The notes: generated by a model from the sequence alone, not told the origin. A stretch of 64,000 nucleotides of DNA from Portunus trituberculatus (GCF_017591435.1 NC_059300.1:13190628-13254627), one strand, 5' to 3'. Shown: positions 37,666-50,779, counted from the stretch's first letter. Numbers and translations are program-made.

Positions 37666-39489
37666 GCAGTGCCGTATTTATATTTCTTTTGCTTATCTGT
37701 ATTCTAGCAGCCGCCAAGTGATATTTCCAAGTGACAGCTGTGCCTTTCTCCTTCTCCCCGTCACTCCTTCCTTCCCAGTTCTTCATCCTACGTACGTCCA
37801 TCACACAGCCCGAAACGCCTCCTCGCTCTGTCTACACTGGCGACAAGCCCAGCACCCTTTCTGTCTCCGTTTGGCGTTTTTTTGCTGTGGTCGCAACCTT
37901 GTCAGCTTTTTTTCCCTCCTTAGAAAAAATATTTGACACCCTTCCCTTCTCTAACCTTTCCTCCGTCTCTGTCTCTTACCTTCTCTCCTCCTGTCCTTCC
38001 TGCCTTCCTTTCTGCTTCCTTACTACGCTCCTAATCCCCATCCTACGTCGTTTGGGCCTCATAAAAAAGGTCAAAAGCCGGGCCTAACTCAGAATTTATA
38101 CTCCATCTCTTACGTATATATTTTGTAGGGTTGGTAAAAGTAGTGCCGCTCCTTATTGTTATTAATGGCGGGATACATTTCTCTGAGTCTTGGGAGATAC
38201 TAGGCACAGTACGTTGCTCTGACTTCTCCCGTCGCGTCGCTGTGTTACTGTAGATTCAACACAAAATCGTTCTTGTTAGCGTTTATTATAGCGTGGTGTA
38301 GGTCTAATGAAATGTGCTGTGCTTGTGAAACTTACTTGAATGATCCATTACATTATGTTTCCTTTTTCGATGGTACTTTTAGCTTCTTTTTCATTGTCCT
38401 TGCTATTGCTTTAGACTGATATGGTATCCTTGCAATGCATACTCCGAGGGATCGCGTTGTTTTTTAAGTGTGTCCTCCTTGATGTATTTCTATTATTTTT
38501 CTGTACGGTGTTGATGTTTTACTGTGCCCATGTCACGATGTATGGTGCCCGTTACTGACCGTCTTAAGATGGACAAGGCTTTGCTCTTTGTCACCACTTC
38601 AGGATAGTATCTTTCCCATCAGAGAACCCTTTTAATGTTCTAACGACGTGACTGTGGAGTGTTATTACCATCAGAGTGACTTGTGTATTCTTGTTTTTAC
38701 TTTAAGACACATGGCAAATTAACTACAAACTGATGGCAAGGTCCTTCCGTACAAATGCATGCAAGACGCTAAATTACTGGTATTTGTACAACTCGTGTAT
38801 AGTAGAAGTATAACGGAAGCCAATAATCTGAGCAGTACGAGAGTGGCATAGTCGGAGAGAAAAAGTCGAAACAGTTAAAACACAACATTTCTGGTTCTTC
38901 TTTTCGTCACGCCAAGTCTCGCCACGTCTCTCCTTACCACCCTATGCCTTCCCTCTCTCCACACCCCCAAGCAATTGCCCCCGGGAACAAAAACAACAGA
39001 AAAAAATAGACCTTTCTCTGTTTTGTACAATAGAAGTTGAAAGTATTGTTCTGTTCTGCCCTAACGATCCACCTTGTACTCTGTGGCAGCCGAGTGAGTG
39101 AGGCTTTTATTTGTCTTTTCCACACACTGTCTCGCTTTATATTTATTCCTCTGCGTATAAAACTGTGAGGGTATTTCTGACGGGATGGCGCTGCTGTTAT
39201 ATTTGTTTACTCGTCTCTTATTTCTTTCATTTCTCATTGACTTATATTTCCTATGTATGTAGAATAACTTGTCTCTTTCTCTCTCGTGTGTGTATGTGTG
39301 TATTTGTGTGTGTTCAGTGTCCGTGTGTCTGTGTGTGTTTAAAGCAGTTCATCTTGTCACGTTATATTTCCTCTCGTGAGTTGGAATGGTGTGAAGTTTA
39401 TAGTGGCGGAGTTTTGAGTAATCACGCATAGTTTATAGTAAGCAGTGCATTAGGCTATCCCGAGGGACACTTAACCTTGGTACTAATGG

Positions 39490-39491
<2 letters not shown>
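37665..39491. other. Non-coding stretch, 1.8 kb
   Basis: C/T-rich at 37710-38060, then balanced composition. Short TG-rich words occur at 39285-39340. No gene, RNA or repeat family recognised. Confidence 0.55.

Positions 39492-39558
<67 letters not shown>
39492..39558. repeat. (TG)n microsatellite
   Basis: 67-bp perfect TG tract. Confidence 0.97.
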
Positions 39559-39563
<5 letters not shown>

Positions 39564-39643
39564 ATACCTCGAACATGAGCTTTTTTTTCGTCTTCCCTTC
39601 CTAATGTCAGAAAATGTGTACCGTGGTAAAATATCCTTCATTA

Positions 39644-39675
39644 GTAGTAATAATAGTAGTAGCAGTAGCAGCAGC

Positions 39676-39730
<55 letters not shown>
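39644..39730. repeat. (AGT)n microsatellite
   Basis: AGT units with AGC variants in the left half and a pure right half, a polarity similar to the AGT array at 23828. Confidence 0.96.
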
Positions 39731-39731
<1 letters not shown>

Positions 39732-39858
39732 GTGACCTCAGTACGGCCGGGAACAACGAAAAAAACAAGGGATAATCACGGGATACAAGACTCGAGCTCT
39801 GTCCTTATTCATTGCCTCGTATTAAATGTGACTAAGTGAAAAACTACTCCTTTATTTG

Positions 39859-39864
<6 letters not shown>

Positions 39865-39910
<46 letters not shown>
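39865..39910. repeat. (TG)n microsatellite
   Basis: 46-bp TG tract. Confidence 0.96.
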
Positions 39911-39914
<4 letters not shown>

Positions 39915-40064
39915 GCTCATCCAGGTAAGGGGAATACAGGTGTGAATGTATTCCTGGAAGTGGATTTGGGGGAACAAGTGAGGACAAGAAGGAGGAGAAG
40001 GAGGATTAGGAGAGTGTGAAGGAGCAAGGGAAGGGCAGAGAGAGAGAGCGTGATGAAAATAAAC

Positions 40065-40291
<227 letters not shown>

Positions 40292-40470
40292 TGTGTGTGT
40301 GTTGCCAGAAAATATTGAATGAGAGAAAGAAGGTTGCAAAGATACAGATACATAATGAAGGTTGGTCGGGAAGACGAGGGCAAGAGGTCCTTCTGAGAAA
40401 TATTACACCGCGAAGAAATAAAAAGCAAGCTTACTTATATGCAACGTTCCTCCACATGGCGGGAACACAA

Positions 40471-40503
40471 CGGGGCGAGGCGAGGCGAGGCGAGGTGAGG
40501 CGA
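40471..40503. repeat. (GGCGA)n pentamer repeat
   Basis: Six units, one with T for C. A related GGTGA run occurs at 47486. Confidence 0.92.
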
Positions 40504-40546
40504 CAAACTGCCGACTTTACCACTCACAAAGGAAGGAGACAAACGT

Positions 40547-40587
40547 GTGTGTGTATGTGTGTTTGTGTGTGTGTGTGTGTGTGTGTA
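40547..40587. repeat. (TG)n microsatellite, interrupted
   Basis: TG tract with an A and a T interruption. Confidence 0.92.
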
Positions 40588-41337
40588 TAGGTGGTAAATG
40601 GGTGCACGGGTGTGTCCTAGTGCGTTCTTACGATCATTTCATCCACACTTTCACCACATCAGTAAGAAAAGACAAGACTCTCACGCGAGAAGAAAACGAA
40701 ATTCAGATGACACTTCAAAGAGCGTGTGCCGCCCAACACTCAAACACTCGCCCTGCTTTACATAATTACATCTCAGCCTCTAGTTACTTGAGAGCGACGC
40801 CTCTTCCTCCCACACTTGGCCGCAATCGTTCGTCTTGTCAAATGTCTTCATTACCTCGCCTTCCCTCTCCACCTGCCGCCGGGAGTCAGACCACACCAGC
40901 TTCCTCCTCGTCCGTATGTTAACACAGGACCATCATGTGTGCAAAGTAGTGATTAGCACCTCCCACTGCGACTCGGGAGCTCCTGTAATGGTCTCACTCC
41001 TACCGCTTGTCTCTGCCACCTTCCTGCTTCCTTGAGGTCATCAGTTGCACGGGGAGGTGTGTCGTGTAGGTCAGTTGGTGTTGGATAATGGTCAGTTCTG
41101 TCTAGTACTCTCCCCTTCCTTAATTTCTTCTCGTCCTCTTCTTGTTGCCATGTTGTCCTTCGTCTCAGCGTTGAGTATTCACCAGTCAAGTGTGCGTCTT
41201 TAAGAAATACTGAGGCATGCACGTGCGTCCTTGTGTGCGCTTGTTGTTGTTGTAACGCTTAACGTGTATGAAATATTTTATTCTTTTTGTATACTCCTAA
41301 CTGTCAACTATAACTTCATTACGCGAAACATACTCTT

Positions 41338-41514
<177 letters not shown>

Positions 41515-42817
41515 ATATTAATAGAGTGGCGAGCTCCATGTCAGTCAAGAGAGTTTGAGTGTCCCTTGTTTCTGATATGACCATCACGGCACGGGTTACA
41601 ATTCTCATTGGCGAGTGAATGACTCCTCTGAGCTCCACCTGCTTTGCTCCTAACTTTTCTTGTCTTATCCTGCAGTGTAGTTCTTCGCCTTTGTCTCAAG
41701 CGGTGTGTTCGTCCCCATGCTTGTCCTTCTCTGTCTTATTTTCCTCCCTCTCGCCGCGTTGTGCTACTGCTGCTACCAGCCCTTGTACATGCAAGGTGTC
41801 TGGCTGCGGCAACAGTATAACTAGTGTTCGATTCTCATCCCTTCTCGGTTATTGATCCAAGCCATGAAGAAAGGTCACTAGGCTCCCCGACTCCCGCCAT
41901 CCCAGCCCCCTCAAGACAGTACTAGCGGGTCACCTTCACAGAGATGCACACCTGCCCACGGGATAGGTCGTCACGTCCACTGAACAGCTGCTTAGATAAA
42001 ATAAGGAAAATCGATTCAAGGACTATGCATTTATCACACACTGGAGGCAGATCATGTTGAATTGTACTGTAAAATAAGGAGTCATATTACATGAAAAAAA
42101 GAAACTCATCATTTATTTCTGTGACCAATACAAGCGAAAGAGTGAGAAGTATTTTTTATTTTTTTTTTTTTCTTCACGAGATGAATATTTGATAAGTTCA
42201 GTGTCATTGCCAAAGGTAAAAAAAAAAAGTGTTGCCTTGACTCAATGAATAAATTACTTTTTGTGTACAGTGGAGTTGAATTTTAAGGGTTTACCATTAA
42301 CATGACGCCAAGGTACATCAGTCACTCCTTTACCTTCCTTATGAATTACTTTTTTGACCGGATGAATGATAGAAAACTTTCGCCTGTCTGCTACAGTAAA
42401 TACATGAAACTAATGATTTTTTTTTTTTCACCTGGTGCATAGACTCAACAAAGCCTTAACTTGAATCTCAAAGGCATGTCTGCAAGGCATGTGGATCTCA
42501 AGGGAATCTGAACATACTTGCAATAACAGAGAACCAGAATGATTCTAGCAGGTTAAGTTTGTCACAGATCCTCGCCAGACCCTCTGATAGATTAATAGTT
42601 AGGTCAGCCCGCCTCAAGCAACTGCTGTGTCTCCCTGTGAGTGATTACTGATCGGAAATCAATACTGAGCAATAAACCTACTTTGCAACATTATACCTTG
42701 TTCTGTGAGTTGAATGAAGAAAGTAGAAAGTGCTAACTGCTTAATGTATAACTCGCTGTAATATTCAGGCGGTACAGCTCTATTAATACCCAAAGCAGAA
42801 GGTTAAACTTGTGATCG

Positions 42818-42818
<1 letters not shown>
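41515..42818. other. Non-coding stretch with one good 3' splice-like site
   Basis: A CTAAC branch-point-like string at about 41650, a T/C run and TGCAG end at 41675. The sequence after it is open in two frames for 50-60 codons, cysteine/serine-rich, with only a weak donor (AAG|GTGTCT). 42000-42800 is plain A/T-rich sequence with poly-A/T runs. No gene is asserted. Confidence 0.4.

Positions 42819-42896
<78 letters not shown>
42819..42896. repeat. (TG)n microsatellite
   Basis: 78-bp perfect TG tract. Confidence 0.97.
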
Positions 42897-42897
<1 letters not shown>

Positions 42898-42966
42898 ACG
42901 CGCATTCCGTGTTTAAAAAAAAAAAACTATAACTTAACCTACCTCAGTGCCCTCCTCCCATCACCT

Positions 42967-43658
<692 letters not shown>

Positions 43659-43692
43659 TGTGGTGGTGGTGGTGGTGGTGGTGGTGGTGGTA
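43659..43692. repeat. (GGT)n microsatellite
   Basis: 34-bp GGT tract. Confidence 0.96.
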
Positions 43693-43824
43693 GAGCACTC
43701 GTTTATCGACTCCCCAAAATACACGTGCTCGCAATTTTTAAAACTTTAGATTGCAAAATTGGGTCAGTGTGTGTCCCTGTCCGCCAGCCAGCCTGTGCGT
43801 GTAAATGTGTACATGTACTTGTGC

Positions 43825-43826
<2 letters not shown>

Positions 43827-43878
<52 letters not shown>

Positions 43879-43928
43879 TTGTGGCTCCCCGCATGCCTTT
43901 GTTTCTGTTTTTTTTGTGTGTGTATGTG

Positions 43929-43996
<68 letters not shown>
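43827..43996. repeat. Two (TG)n tracts split by a 55-bp spacer
   Basis: TG at 43827-43876 and 43932-43996. The spacer contains another GTGTGTATGTG remnant, so this may be one decayed array. Confidence 0.96.
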
Positions 43997-43999
<3 letters not shown>

Positions 44000-44185
44000 C
44001 TCGCCCACCAGCCCGTTTGTGTACGTGCTTACTTTCCTGATTGCGTGCAGTCACGTTTAGCAATATCCTGTCTTGGAATTCTCTTCCTTTCACTCCAATA
44101 CCCGCAATCCCGAGCCGGGCCAACGGGACTGTACGGGAGGAATGGGAGTGGGAATTGTCACATACGACCAGAGACCATGGCTGCC

Positions 44186-44188
<3 letters not shown>

Positions 44189-44244
<56 letters not shown>
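44189..44244. repeat. (GA)n then (GACA)n
   Basis: GA to 44231, then three GACA units. Confidence 0.96.
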
Positions 44245-44947
<703 letters not shown>

Positions 44948-45418
44948 TACCTTTAGTTTTTCTTTGGATGGGCGTGGGAGTGCGATCAATGAGTTCCAAG
45001 TCACACAATAAGTAGGGGAAGAGAACATATAGCCAATGATGCAGTAGATAAATTAATTGGTGCCTTGTTAAAACCTCACATATATGAAGATGGAAGGAAC
45101 ATATGGAGTGTGATAGACGAGACTCGGGTTAGAATGTAGGCGAGGAAATGACGGCTATAAACAGTGGCATACAACGAAATGTACTTGTGTAAAATGGTGT
45201 AGGCTGAAAGCGAGTGTTGTTTGATATTTCCCAAGCTGTAGATTTCCGTAACTCGTGCGTATTCTTCCTCTTGTGTGGTGGTGGTGGTTGTGGTGGTATT
45301 AGTGATTGCGGTGGCGGTGTCAGATTTCGCGGTGGCATGATAATGATGACGAAGACGAAGGTTTGGGTTTAGCAGACTATTATACAGTGGAAGTGTGAGG
45401 TTATAATGATGTATAACT

Positions 45419-45698
45419 GATGGAAAGTGCCAAGGAATCTGAAATATGATAAACTACGTGTGAAACAAAAAAAAACCATTCAGAATTGTCATGTATATGG
45501 AAACCCCGTAATAATATTGATAAAAACCTTATAAATTTCCTAATGAGCATAGTGAAAGCTAGTCGTTAAAGTTGAAAGTGCCTAGGAATTTTAAATGTGA
45601 TAAAAAAGAAATTCAGAATTGTCATGTATATAGAAACCCTGAAAAATATTGACAAAAACCTTATAAATTTCCTAATGAACATATTGAGAGTTAGTAGT
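45419..45698. repeat. Diverged ~140-bp tandem duplication
   Basis: Unit 1 (45419-45570) and unit 2 (45571-45698) share GGAAAGTGCC/GAAAGTGCC, ATTCAGAATTGTCATGTATA, GGAAACCC/GAAACCCTG, AACCTTATAAATTTCCTAAT and TAGT-GTT ends. Unit 1 has an extra GTGTGAAAC/poly-A stretch. The array runs directly into the LINE tail and may be part of the same insertion. Confidence 0.82.
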
Positions 45699-45720
45699 TG
45701 AAGTGATAGTACAAAACAAA

Positions 45721-45905
45721 GTGATTAATGAATGGAAAGCACTTAGAAATCATATTAGTACTGAGTCAATAGGGAGCTTTTAAAGAAGATTAGATAAATT
45801 TACGGATGGGGATAATAGATGGAATTAGGTAGCTTTGCTCATACAAGGACTGCCACGTGTAGATCTGACAGTCTCTTGCAGCTTCCCTCATTTTCTTATG
45901 TTCTT
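45721..45905 (+). pseudogene. 5'-truncated LINE (non-LTR retrotransposon) 3' end
   Basis: A 36-codon frame, VINEWKALRNHI...ESIGSF*RRLDKF...DGDNRWN*, reads like the C-terminal tail of many LINE reverse-transcriptase proteins of the CR1/jockey type (V-x-EWN-x-LP ... SF-K-x-RLDKF). Codon 21 is TAA where lysine would be expected, so the frame is broken; the terminal stop is TAG at 45826. The 77 bp after it (GTAGCTTTGCTC ... CTTGCAGCTTCCCTCATTTT) ends in a short TTCTTATGTTCTTA repeat tail and recurs on the minus strand at 53381-53483. Most of the element, including the catalytic domain, is absent. The family is assigned from memory of the motif only. Confidence 0.68.
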
Positions 45906-45929
45906 AGGTATATTAATATTGCCGTTAAT

Positions 45930-45976
45930 TTCAAGTGTCGTTCTAATAAATGCTTTCTTTCTTTCCAGGTAAGTGC
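45930..45976 (+). other. Candidate recursive splice (ratchet) site at 45968/45969
   Basis: A branch-like TTCTAAT, the pyrimidine tract GCTTTCTTTCTTTCCAG (ending 45968) and then GTAAGTGCC form a textbook 3' splice site fused to a 5' splice site, on the same strand as the motif at 37004 and the candidate exons. An alternative is a terminal exon starting at 45969: that frame (VSAGVRETSAG...) stays open for 22 codons and stops at TGA. The site is 63 bp beyond the end of the LINE tail. Confidence 0.42.
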
Positions 45977-46061
45977 CGGAGTGAGGGAGACCAGCGCAGG
46001 GAACACTGGAAGGGAGGGAAAGAAGACAGAATGGTGATAGTGGTGGTATTACTATTCCCGC

Positions 46062-46065
<4 letters not shown>

Positions 46066-46107
<42 letters not shown>
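46066..46107. repeat. (GA)n microsatellite
   Basis: 42-bp GA tract. Confidence 0.96.
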
Positions 46108-46110
<3 letters not shown>

Positions 46111-46314
46111 TTGAAACAGACAGCCAGGCAGAGACTTTATTTGACGTTTCTTCTTCCTTTCTTTTATGTTATGAGACCATCAACGTTCCTCTTTCCTTCT
46201 CTCTTTCTGTCTTCTCTCTTTTTTTTATCCAGTTAGTCTCCCACCGCCTGTGTGTCTGTGTCTCTGTCTGTTCGCCTTGCATGCCCTTTTTCTGTTAGTT
46301 TGCCTCTTTGTCCC

Positions 46315-46318
<4 letters not shown>

Positions 46319-46397
<79 letters not shown>
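46319..46397. repeat. (CT)n microsatellite
   Basis: 79-bp CT tract ending in CTCAG then GTGAGC (46399), a pyrimidine tract fused to AG|GTGAGC and so a weaker ratchet-like or acceptor-like configuration. The frame after it is open but has no recognised domain. Confidence 0.96.
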
Positions 46398-46399
<2 letters not shown>

Positions 46400-46505
46400 G
46401 TGAGCGATGAGGTGGTGATGAGGGGCGACTCTCCTGTTAGTCCCACTCACTCCCCTTATAGATCGCTGTTTCCGTCTCTCATTTTGTCTGGTGGGCTAGT
46501 ACTAC

Positions 46506-46508
<3 letters not shown>

Positions 46509-46547
<39 letters not shown>
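46509..46547. repeat. (GA)n microsatellite
   Basis: 39-bp GA tract, complementary to the CT tract 111 bp upstream. Confidence 0.96.
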
Positions 46548-46549
<2 letters not shown>

Positions 46550-47449
46550 CAGAGCATTATTGTATTATCATTACATTCATTAGTTTTTTTTTTATTATTG
46601 TTTTTCTGTTGTTACCGGTGCATAGGTTGTCTGACGGCGCCACACTGCCACATCCTTTACCGATCACCGCCGCCTGCACGGGTTGGTTGGTTTTCTCTTG
46701 CCAAGTATTCCCTTTTCCGTGACCTCACCATCCTTTTTCCTCAGCCGGTCCGACAGCTCTTCCTTACTAGATTTCAGGCTGATCATTAGTTCCTCTTTGT
46801 CACTCCGTAGCCTTCCTGTGGCGCCACTTTCCTCACGGTGTCTGTCCTAGCCACTGCCTCTCTCCCCTTCTGCCTCTACATTCCTCAGCCTTCCTTCCCT
46901 TTCGCCCTCATTCCTCACTGGGCCGCTCTTCATCCCGCCTCGCCGTGGTGTAATGAGGATATACGTCCCGTCATGTTTCCTCGCCGGGTTCTGGGATATG
47001 CAGAAAATGCGCAGTATTTCTGGAACCGCCGTCTCGTTAGTCCGCTCAAGGCAACGTAAAGGAAGAGACACTCGTGCATTTCACCTCGGATGTGGAAACA
47101 GATCAGCGCCATGCATTGTGGAGACAAAAGTGAGGAAGTAGGGGCGACAGGGTCAGGCAGAAAGGGCGGTGGCAACGGCGGGGATAGGGACGGCTGGGTG
47201 TAGTGCGGTGCCTCAGAGTGATAAAGAATCGTGGTAGTATAAAATAAGGTCATGATTATGATGTAAGGAGCGAAGTGTCAAAAGTCATGTTTCTCAAGAC
47301 TAGGTGGGCGGTGTTCCCAGCGTGTCCGAGCCGTGCCTCCCCACACCTGGGCCGTGCTTCTCCATGCACCAGGGAAGTTGTGCGAGTTATTAAACCTGAA
47401 TCCTGCACTCGTGAGGTGAAGCTTTGTGTTGGGACTAGGGAACCTGAGG

Positions 47450-47454
<5 letters not shown>
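46548..47454. other. Non-coding stretch
   Basis: C/T-rich at 46790-46940. No gene, RNA or repeat family recognised; frames on both strands overlap and lack domains. Confidence 0.55.
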
Positions 47455-47488
<34 letters not shown>

Positions 47489-47510
47489 GAGGTGAGGTGA
47501 GGTGAGGTGA
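47455..47510. repeat. (AG)n then (GGTGA)n
   Basis: AG tract (47455-47486) followed by five GGTGA units. Confidence 0.95.
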
Positions 47511-47802
47511 GTATGAAAGGAAAGGAAAGTGAAGAGCGGTGAGCGAGGAAAGTGCGGAGAGACGCGGCAAAGCTTTTGATTCTCGGGGATCAACTAACTG
47601 CTCTTTTCTTCAATTATTAATCTTTTCCTCGCTCAACAAAGGGGTCATTTGGTGTGGTGAGGCGAGACTGCTCTCATTTTGCTCTTCAGGAAATTAAACC
47701 TTAAGAGGATGCGATGAAAAATCACGGATATTATCAAGCCTTTTCTTGACATTGCTACAAAAAGGATGTGTGCCTGAGCGGGTTCAGTACGATATCCAGT
47801 AA

Positions 47803-48018
47803 TTGACCCGCTCACCACCATGACGCGTTTCCATATTCGTTCTGATTACTATTTGGTGATTCTACACAGCTTCAAGAACTTACGTTGGGGATTACAATAG
47901 TAAAGACTCTGGCCATTAATATTCTGACCTCCATAAACCCTTCCTAATGTAAAGGAAATCGTTTGATCACCCTCTAAAACTCATGGTAAAAAATGCGTCC
48001 CAGTACTGAAGAGATTAT
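47803..48018 (-). mobile_element. MITE family A, copy 8
   Basis: About 216 bp bounded by TTGA and TTAT, with both flanks one base from TTAA. The left end CCCGCTCACCACCATGACGC is partly decayed and is followed by GTTTCCATATTCGTTCTGAT. The right end is GCGTCCCAGTACTGAAGAG. The internal ATTCTGACCTCCATAAACCC matches the family. Confidence 0.85.
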
Positions 48019-48249
48019 GGATGTAACTGCCTGGGTCCCAGTGGCATGCTATATTTGCTTTGTTTAGGAGGTAATTGAAAAGTTAGCATTCATGTCTCAA
48101 GATTAAGTGCAGTAATGGGTCTGATGAATAAAATGACGTGCAATGAAAGGTTCCTCGTCTCCATTCCTGACTGTCACTCATCACTCATTCATGATGGTTT
48201 TGATCGTCTTCTGCAGTGCCGACCATAAAGCTAATGGAGGTGACCACGC

Positions 48250-48251
<2 letters not shown>

Positions 48252-48345
<94 letters not shown>
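48252..48345. repeat. (CA)n microsatellite
   Basis: About 94 bp of perfect CA. Confidence 0.98.
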
Positions 48346-48347
<2 letters not shown>

Positions 48348-48689
48348 CGCCAAGGAAGGGAAAGGAAGGGTCTGGTTGAAGTGGACTGATGGCCGGCACG
48401 TCTCAGTCTTCAAGTTTGCGTCAGGAACGAAGAGTTTTTGGACCTGCTGACGTCACGTGTTTATTTACCCTCCACATGTTCACCAGAGCGGCCACCTTGT
48501 TGTGTGACGGCGGCGGCTCTTCCTTTAGTACCTCTCAGTGTCACTCATTAAAGGCCCTCGTGATGCAGTAACACAGGGCAGGCCGCGGTGGGTCCTTGGC
48601 TGTTACGCGAGACTTTGGCGCCGCTAGGAAGAGAAGAGAGCCACCTGTCACTTAGGTAGACACAGGTGACATGACCTCCTTAATTACTG

Positions 48690-48722
<33 letters not shown>
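48690..48722. repeat. (AG)n microsatellite
   Basis: 33-bp AG tract. Confidence 0.96.
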
Positions 48723-48725
<3 letters not shown>

Positions 48726-48869
48726 GATGAGTTGGAAACTAAACACCCAGTGCCTTTTTATGTGAAGCCAGGGTAATGTGACTTCGTAAAAGGGAAGAAC
48801 GTTACTGGCGGGCACGAAAGTTAGGAAGACACCAAGAGAGAGGGTGGGGGGGTGACAGTTGTGGTATTC

Positions 48870-48950
48870 GTGATCGTGTCGTGGGGAGAGGAGAGAGGGG
48901 AGGGGAGTGGGGAGAGGTGAAAGGGGAGAGTAGAGAGGGGAGAGGCGGTG
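48870..48950. repeat. G/A-rich GGGGAGAG-type repeats
   Basis: Imperfect GGAGAGGGG units on the + strand. Confidence 0.8.
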
Positions 48951-49379
48951 TGCGTGCGTCATTGCTCGAGTATATTCTGAGGAGCGTCTTCATTATTTTT
49001 GTCCCCTACTCATTAGAGGCATTTGCTGTGGTTGTATTGATATCCCTGGCAACAATCACCTTCCCCGACAGACACTGGATACCTGGAAGAAAGGAAGCAG
49101 GTAAAAACAACACCTGCAATCCGTCACTCTTGTCTAGTTTTCGTGTTGCATTTCACTTTCCTCTGCCTTGAAAACTCCACCTGCTCAGACACACCCAGGC
49201 TTGCTCCACATCCCTGCCAGTCACCTCTCCACAACACAGCCGCCACTTATACTTATCATGTGGTTTCTCCTTCATAATCTCTAGCTTTATTAAGAGTGTT
49301 ATGTTCCTTTTAAAAGTTTACAAGCTTTATTTTGGGGAGGCACGTGTTTCAAATGTGCTCTCCTCGTGGTCATGGTTGT

Positions 49380-49436
49380 GCATTTCTCTGTCTGTTTGTC
49401 TCTCTGTCTGTCTGTCTGTCTTTCTGTCTATCTGTC
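49380..49436. repeat. (TCTG)n tetranucleotide repeat, imperfect
   Basis: TCTG units with TTTG and TCTA variants. Confidence 0.88.
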
Positions 49437-49519
49437 GATGATCTGGTTGAAGAATTATATTAGACTTCTCTCCGTTCTCCGTTTTCTTTTTCTCAGTTCA
49501 TATCTCGTTTTCAATTATC

Positions 49520-49612
49520 GCATTTTTCCTCCTCTTCCTCCTTCTCCTTTTCCTTCTCCTCCTCTTCCTCTTCCTCTTCCTCCTCCTCCTCCTCCTCCTC
49601 TTCCTGTTGTTG

Positions 49613-49644
<32 letters not shown>

Positions 49645-49775
49645 GTTCTTCTTGTTCTTGTTCTTGTTCTTATTCTTGTTCTTCTTCTTCCTTCTCCTTC
49701 TCCTTCTCCTTCTCCTTCTCCTCTCTCCTCCTCCTCCTCCTCCTCCTCCTCCTCCTCCTCCCTCTCCCCCCAGCA
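49520..49775. repeat. Composite trinucleotide region (CTT/CCT, TTG, GGT, TTCTTG, CCT)
   Basis: Successive blocks: CTC/CTT triplets (49520-49603), TTG (49604-49631), GGT (49631-49645), TTCTTG/TTATTC hexamers (49646-49688), TTCTCC hexamers (49689-49726), then CCT (49727-49763). The highly biased frames on both strands are artefacts. Confidence 0.92.
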
Positions 49776-50055
49776 GTGAAATATACAGACAGATGCTGCA
49801 TGCAATAGTAAGAGTGACAGTCATTTAATACAGCAAAGGTTCGCCTGGTGCTACTGATCATCTCGCCGCTGCTGTCACCGCCTGTCCGCACATTAATCTT
49901 CGCTGCCTCTTGCCGTCAGGGCGTTTCAATCATCGACCCTCGTGGAGTAATTTTCAAAGATTAATAATTCACATCGCTGGTATTTAAATTTTTTTGACCA
50001 TTTTGGGTGTTTAAACTTCAAAATAAGTTAAGGTAAAAGCTGCCTTACATTACCT

Positions 50056-50057
<2 letters not shown>

Positions 50058-50141
<84 letters not shown>
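50058..50141. repeat. Compound microsatellite (AC)n(AG)n
   Basis: AC (50058-50094) joined directly to AG (to 50141). Confidence 0.97.
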
Positions 50142-50145
<4 letters not shown>

Positions 50146-50239
50146 GTAAATGACAAAAACACACACGGCCATAGGCAACACACACACGTACGTAGGAACA
50201 CACAGGATAGTGTTGTAGTAGGTGATGAACTGACTTTTT

Positions 50240-50455
50240 TTTTTTATACCATGTGAGCTTTTCACGGGAGTTTATGGGCTAAAGGGAATACTTTTTAGGG
50301 TACCTCCTATTTCAAAGCCCACCCGCTAGGAAACCGTTGCCGCGAGTGAGGAAGCCCAACCTACACTCAGACCGTAGACAGGATTCGAACCCGTGCGCTT
50401 GGAGACCCCTCGGACCCCAAAGCACGCACGGATCCACTGTACCACGGCTTGCTTG
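50240..50455 (-). mobile_element. tRNA-derived SINE, second family
   Basis: On the minus strand a head near 50455-50380 starts AAGCCGTGGTACAGTGGATC (A-box-like), carries a long central segment with GGTCCGAGGGGTCTCCAAGC, and has the B-box GGTTCGAATCC in an ACGGGTTCGAATCCTGT arm. The body follows (GTGTAGGTTGGGCTTCCTC, CGGTTTCCTAGCGGGTGGGC, GGTACC) and fades near 50240 by a T/A run. The head and body are unrelated to the three SINEs of family V. The long variable-arm-like segment suggests a leucine- or serine-type tRNA origin, which I cannot settle. The ends are approximate. Confidence 0.72.
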
Positions 50456-50556
50456 TTTGACCTTAGTAGGTATTTCAACATCAAATAATGGTCTTTTTTT
50501 ATCATTTGTTTGACCTTATTGGTATTATAGCATCAAACAATAGTCTTTTTTTCGTA
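50456..50556. repeat. ~50-bp tandem duplication next to SINE
   Basis: TTTGACCTTAGTAGGTAT ... CATCAAATAATGGTCTTTTT is repeated from 50509 as TTTGACCTTATTGGTATT ... CATCAAACAATAGTCTTTTT. It lies at the 5' (head) side of the minus-strand SINE. Confidence 0.8.
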
Positions 50557-50779
50557 TATATAATTTTCGCCCCATTCTTTATTGCCTGGATCAAACGCTT
50601 CAGCTCCCTCCTTCTCCTCCCCCTCTCCCCCTCCTCACCCCAATAGAGTTTTGTGGTGTATATTAAACTCGGTAATGTTGAAGATTATTCCTCTTGAATT
50701 TTCATATCACATCCTTAAACCCACGATGTCTCTCTCCCTCAATATATCCTGAACTTTCCCGGGGCACCTTTGTTTGCTT

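Noticed and set aside
46380..46410. Ratchet site formed by the CT tract and CAG|GTGAGC
   Set aside because: The pyrimidine tract is simply a microsatellite and the donor is imperfect; chance is likely.
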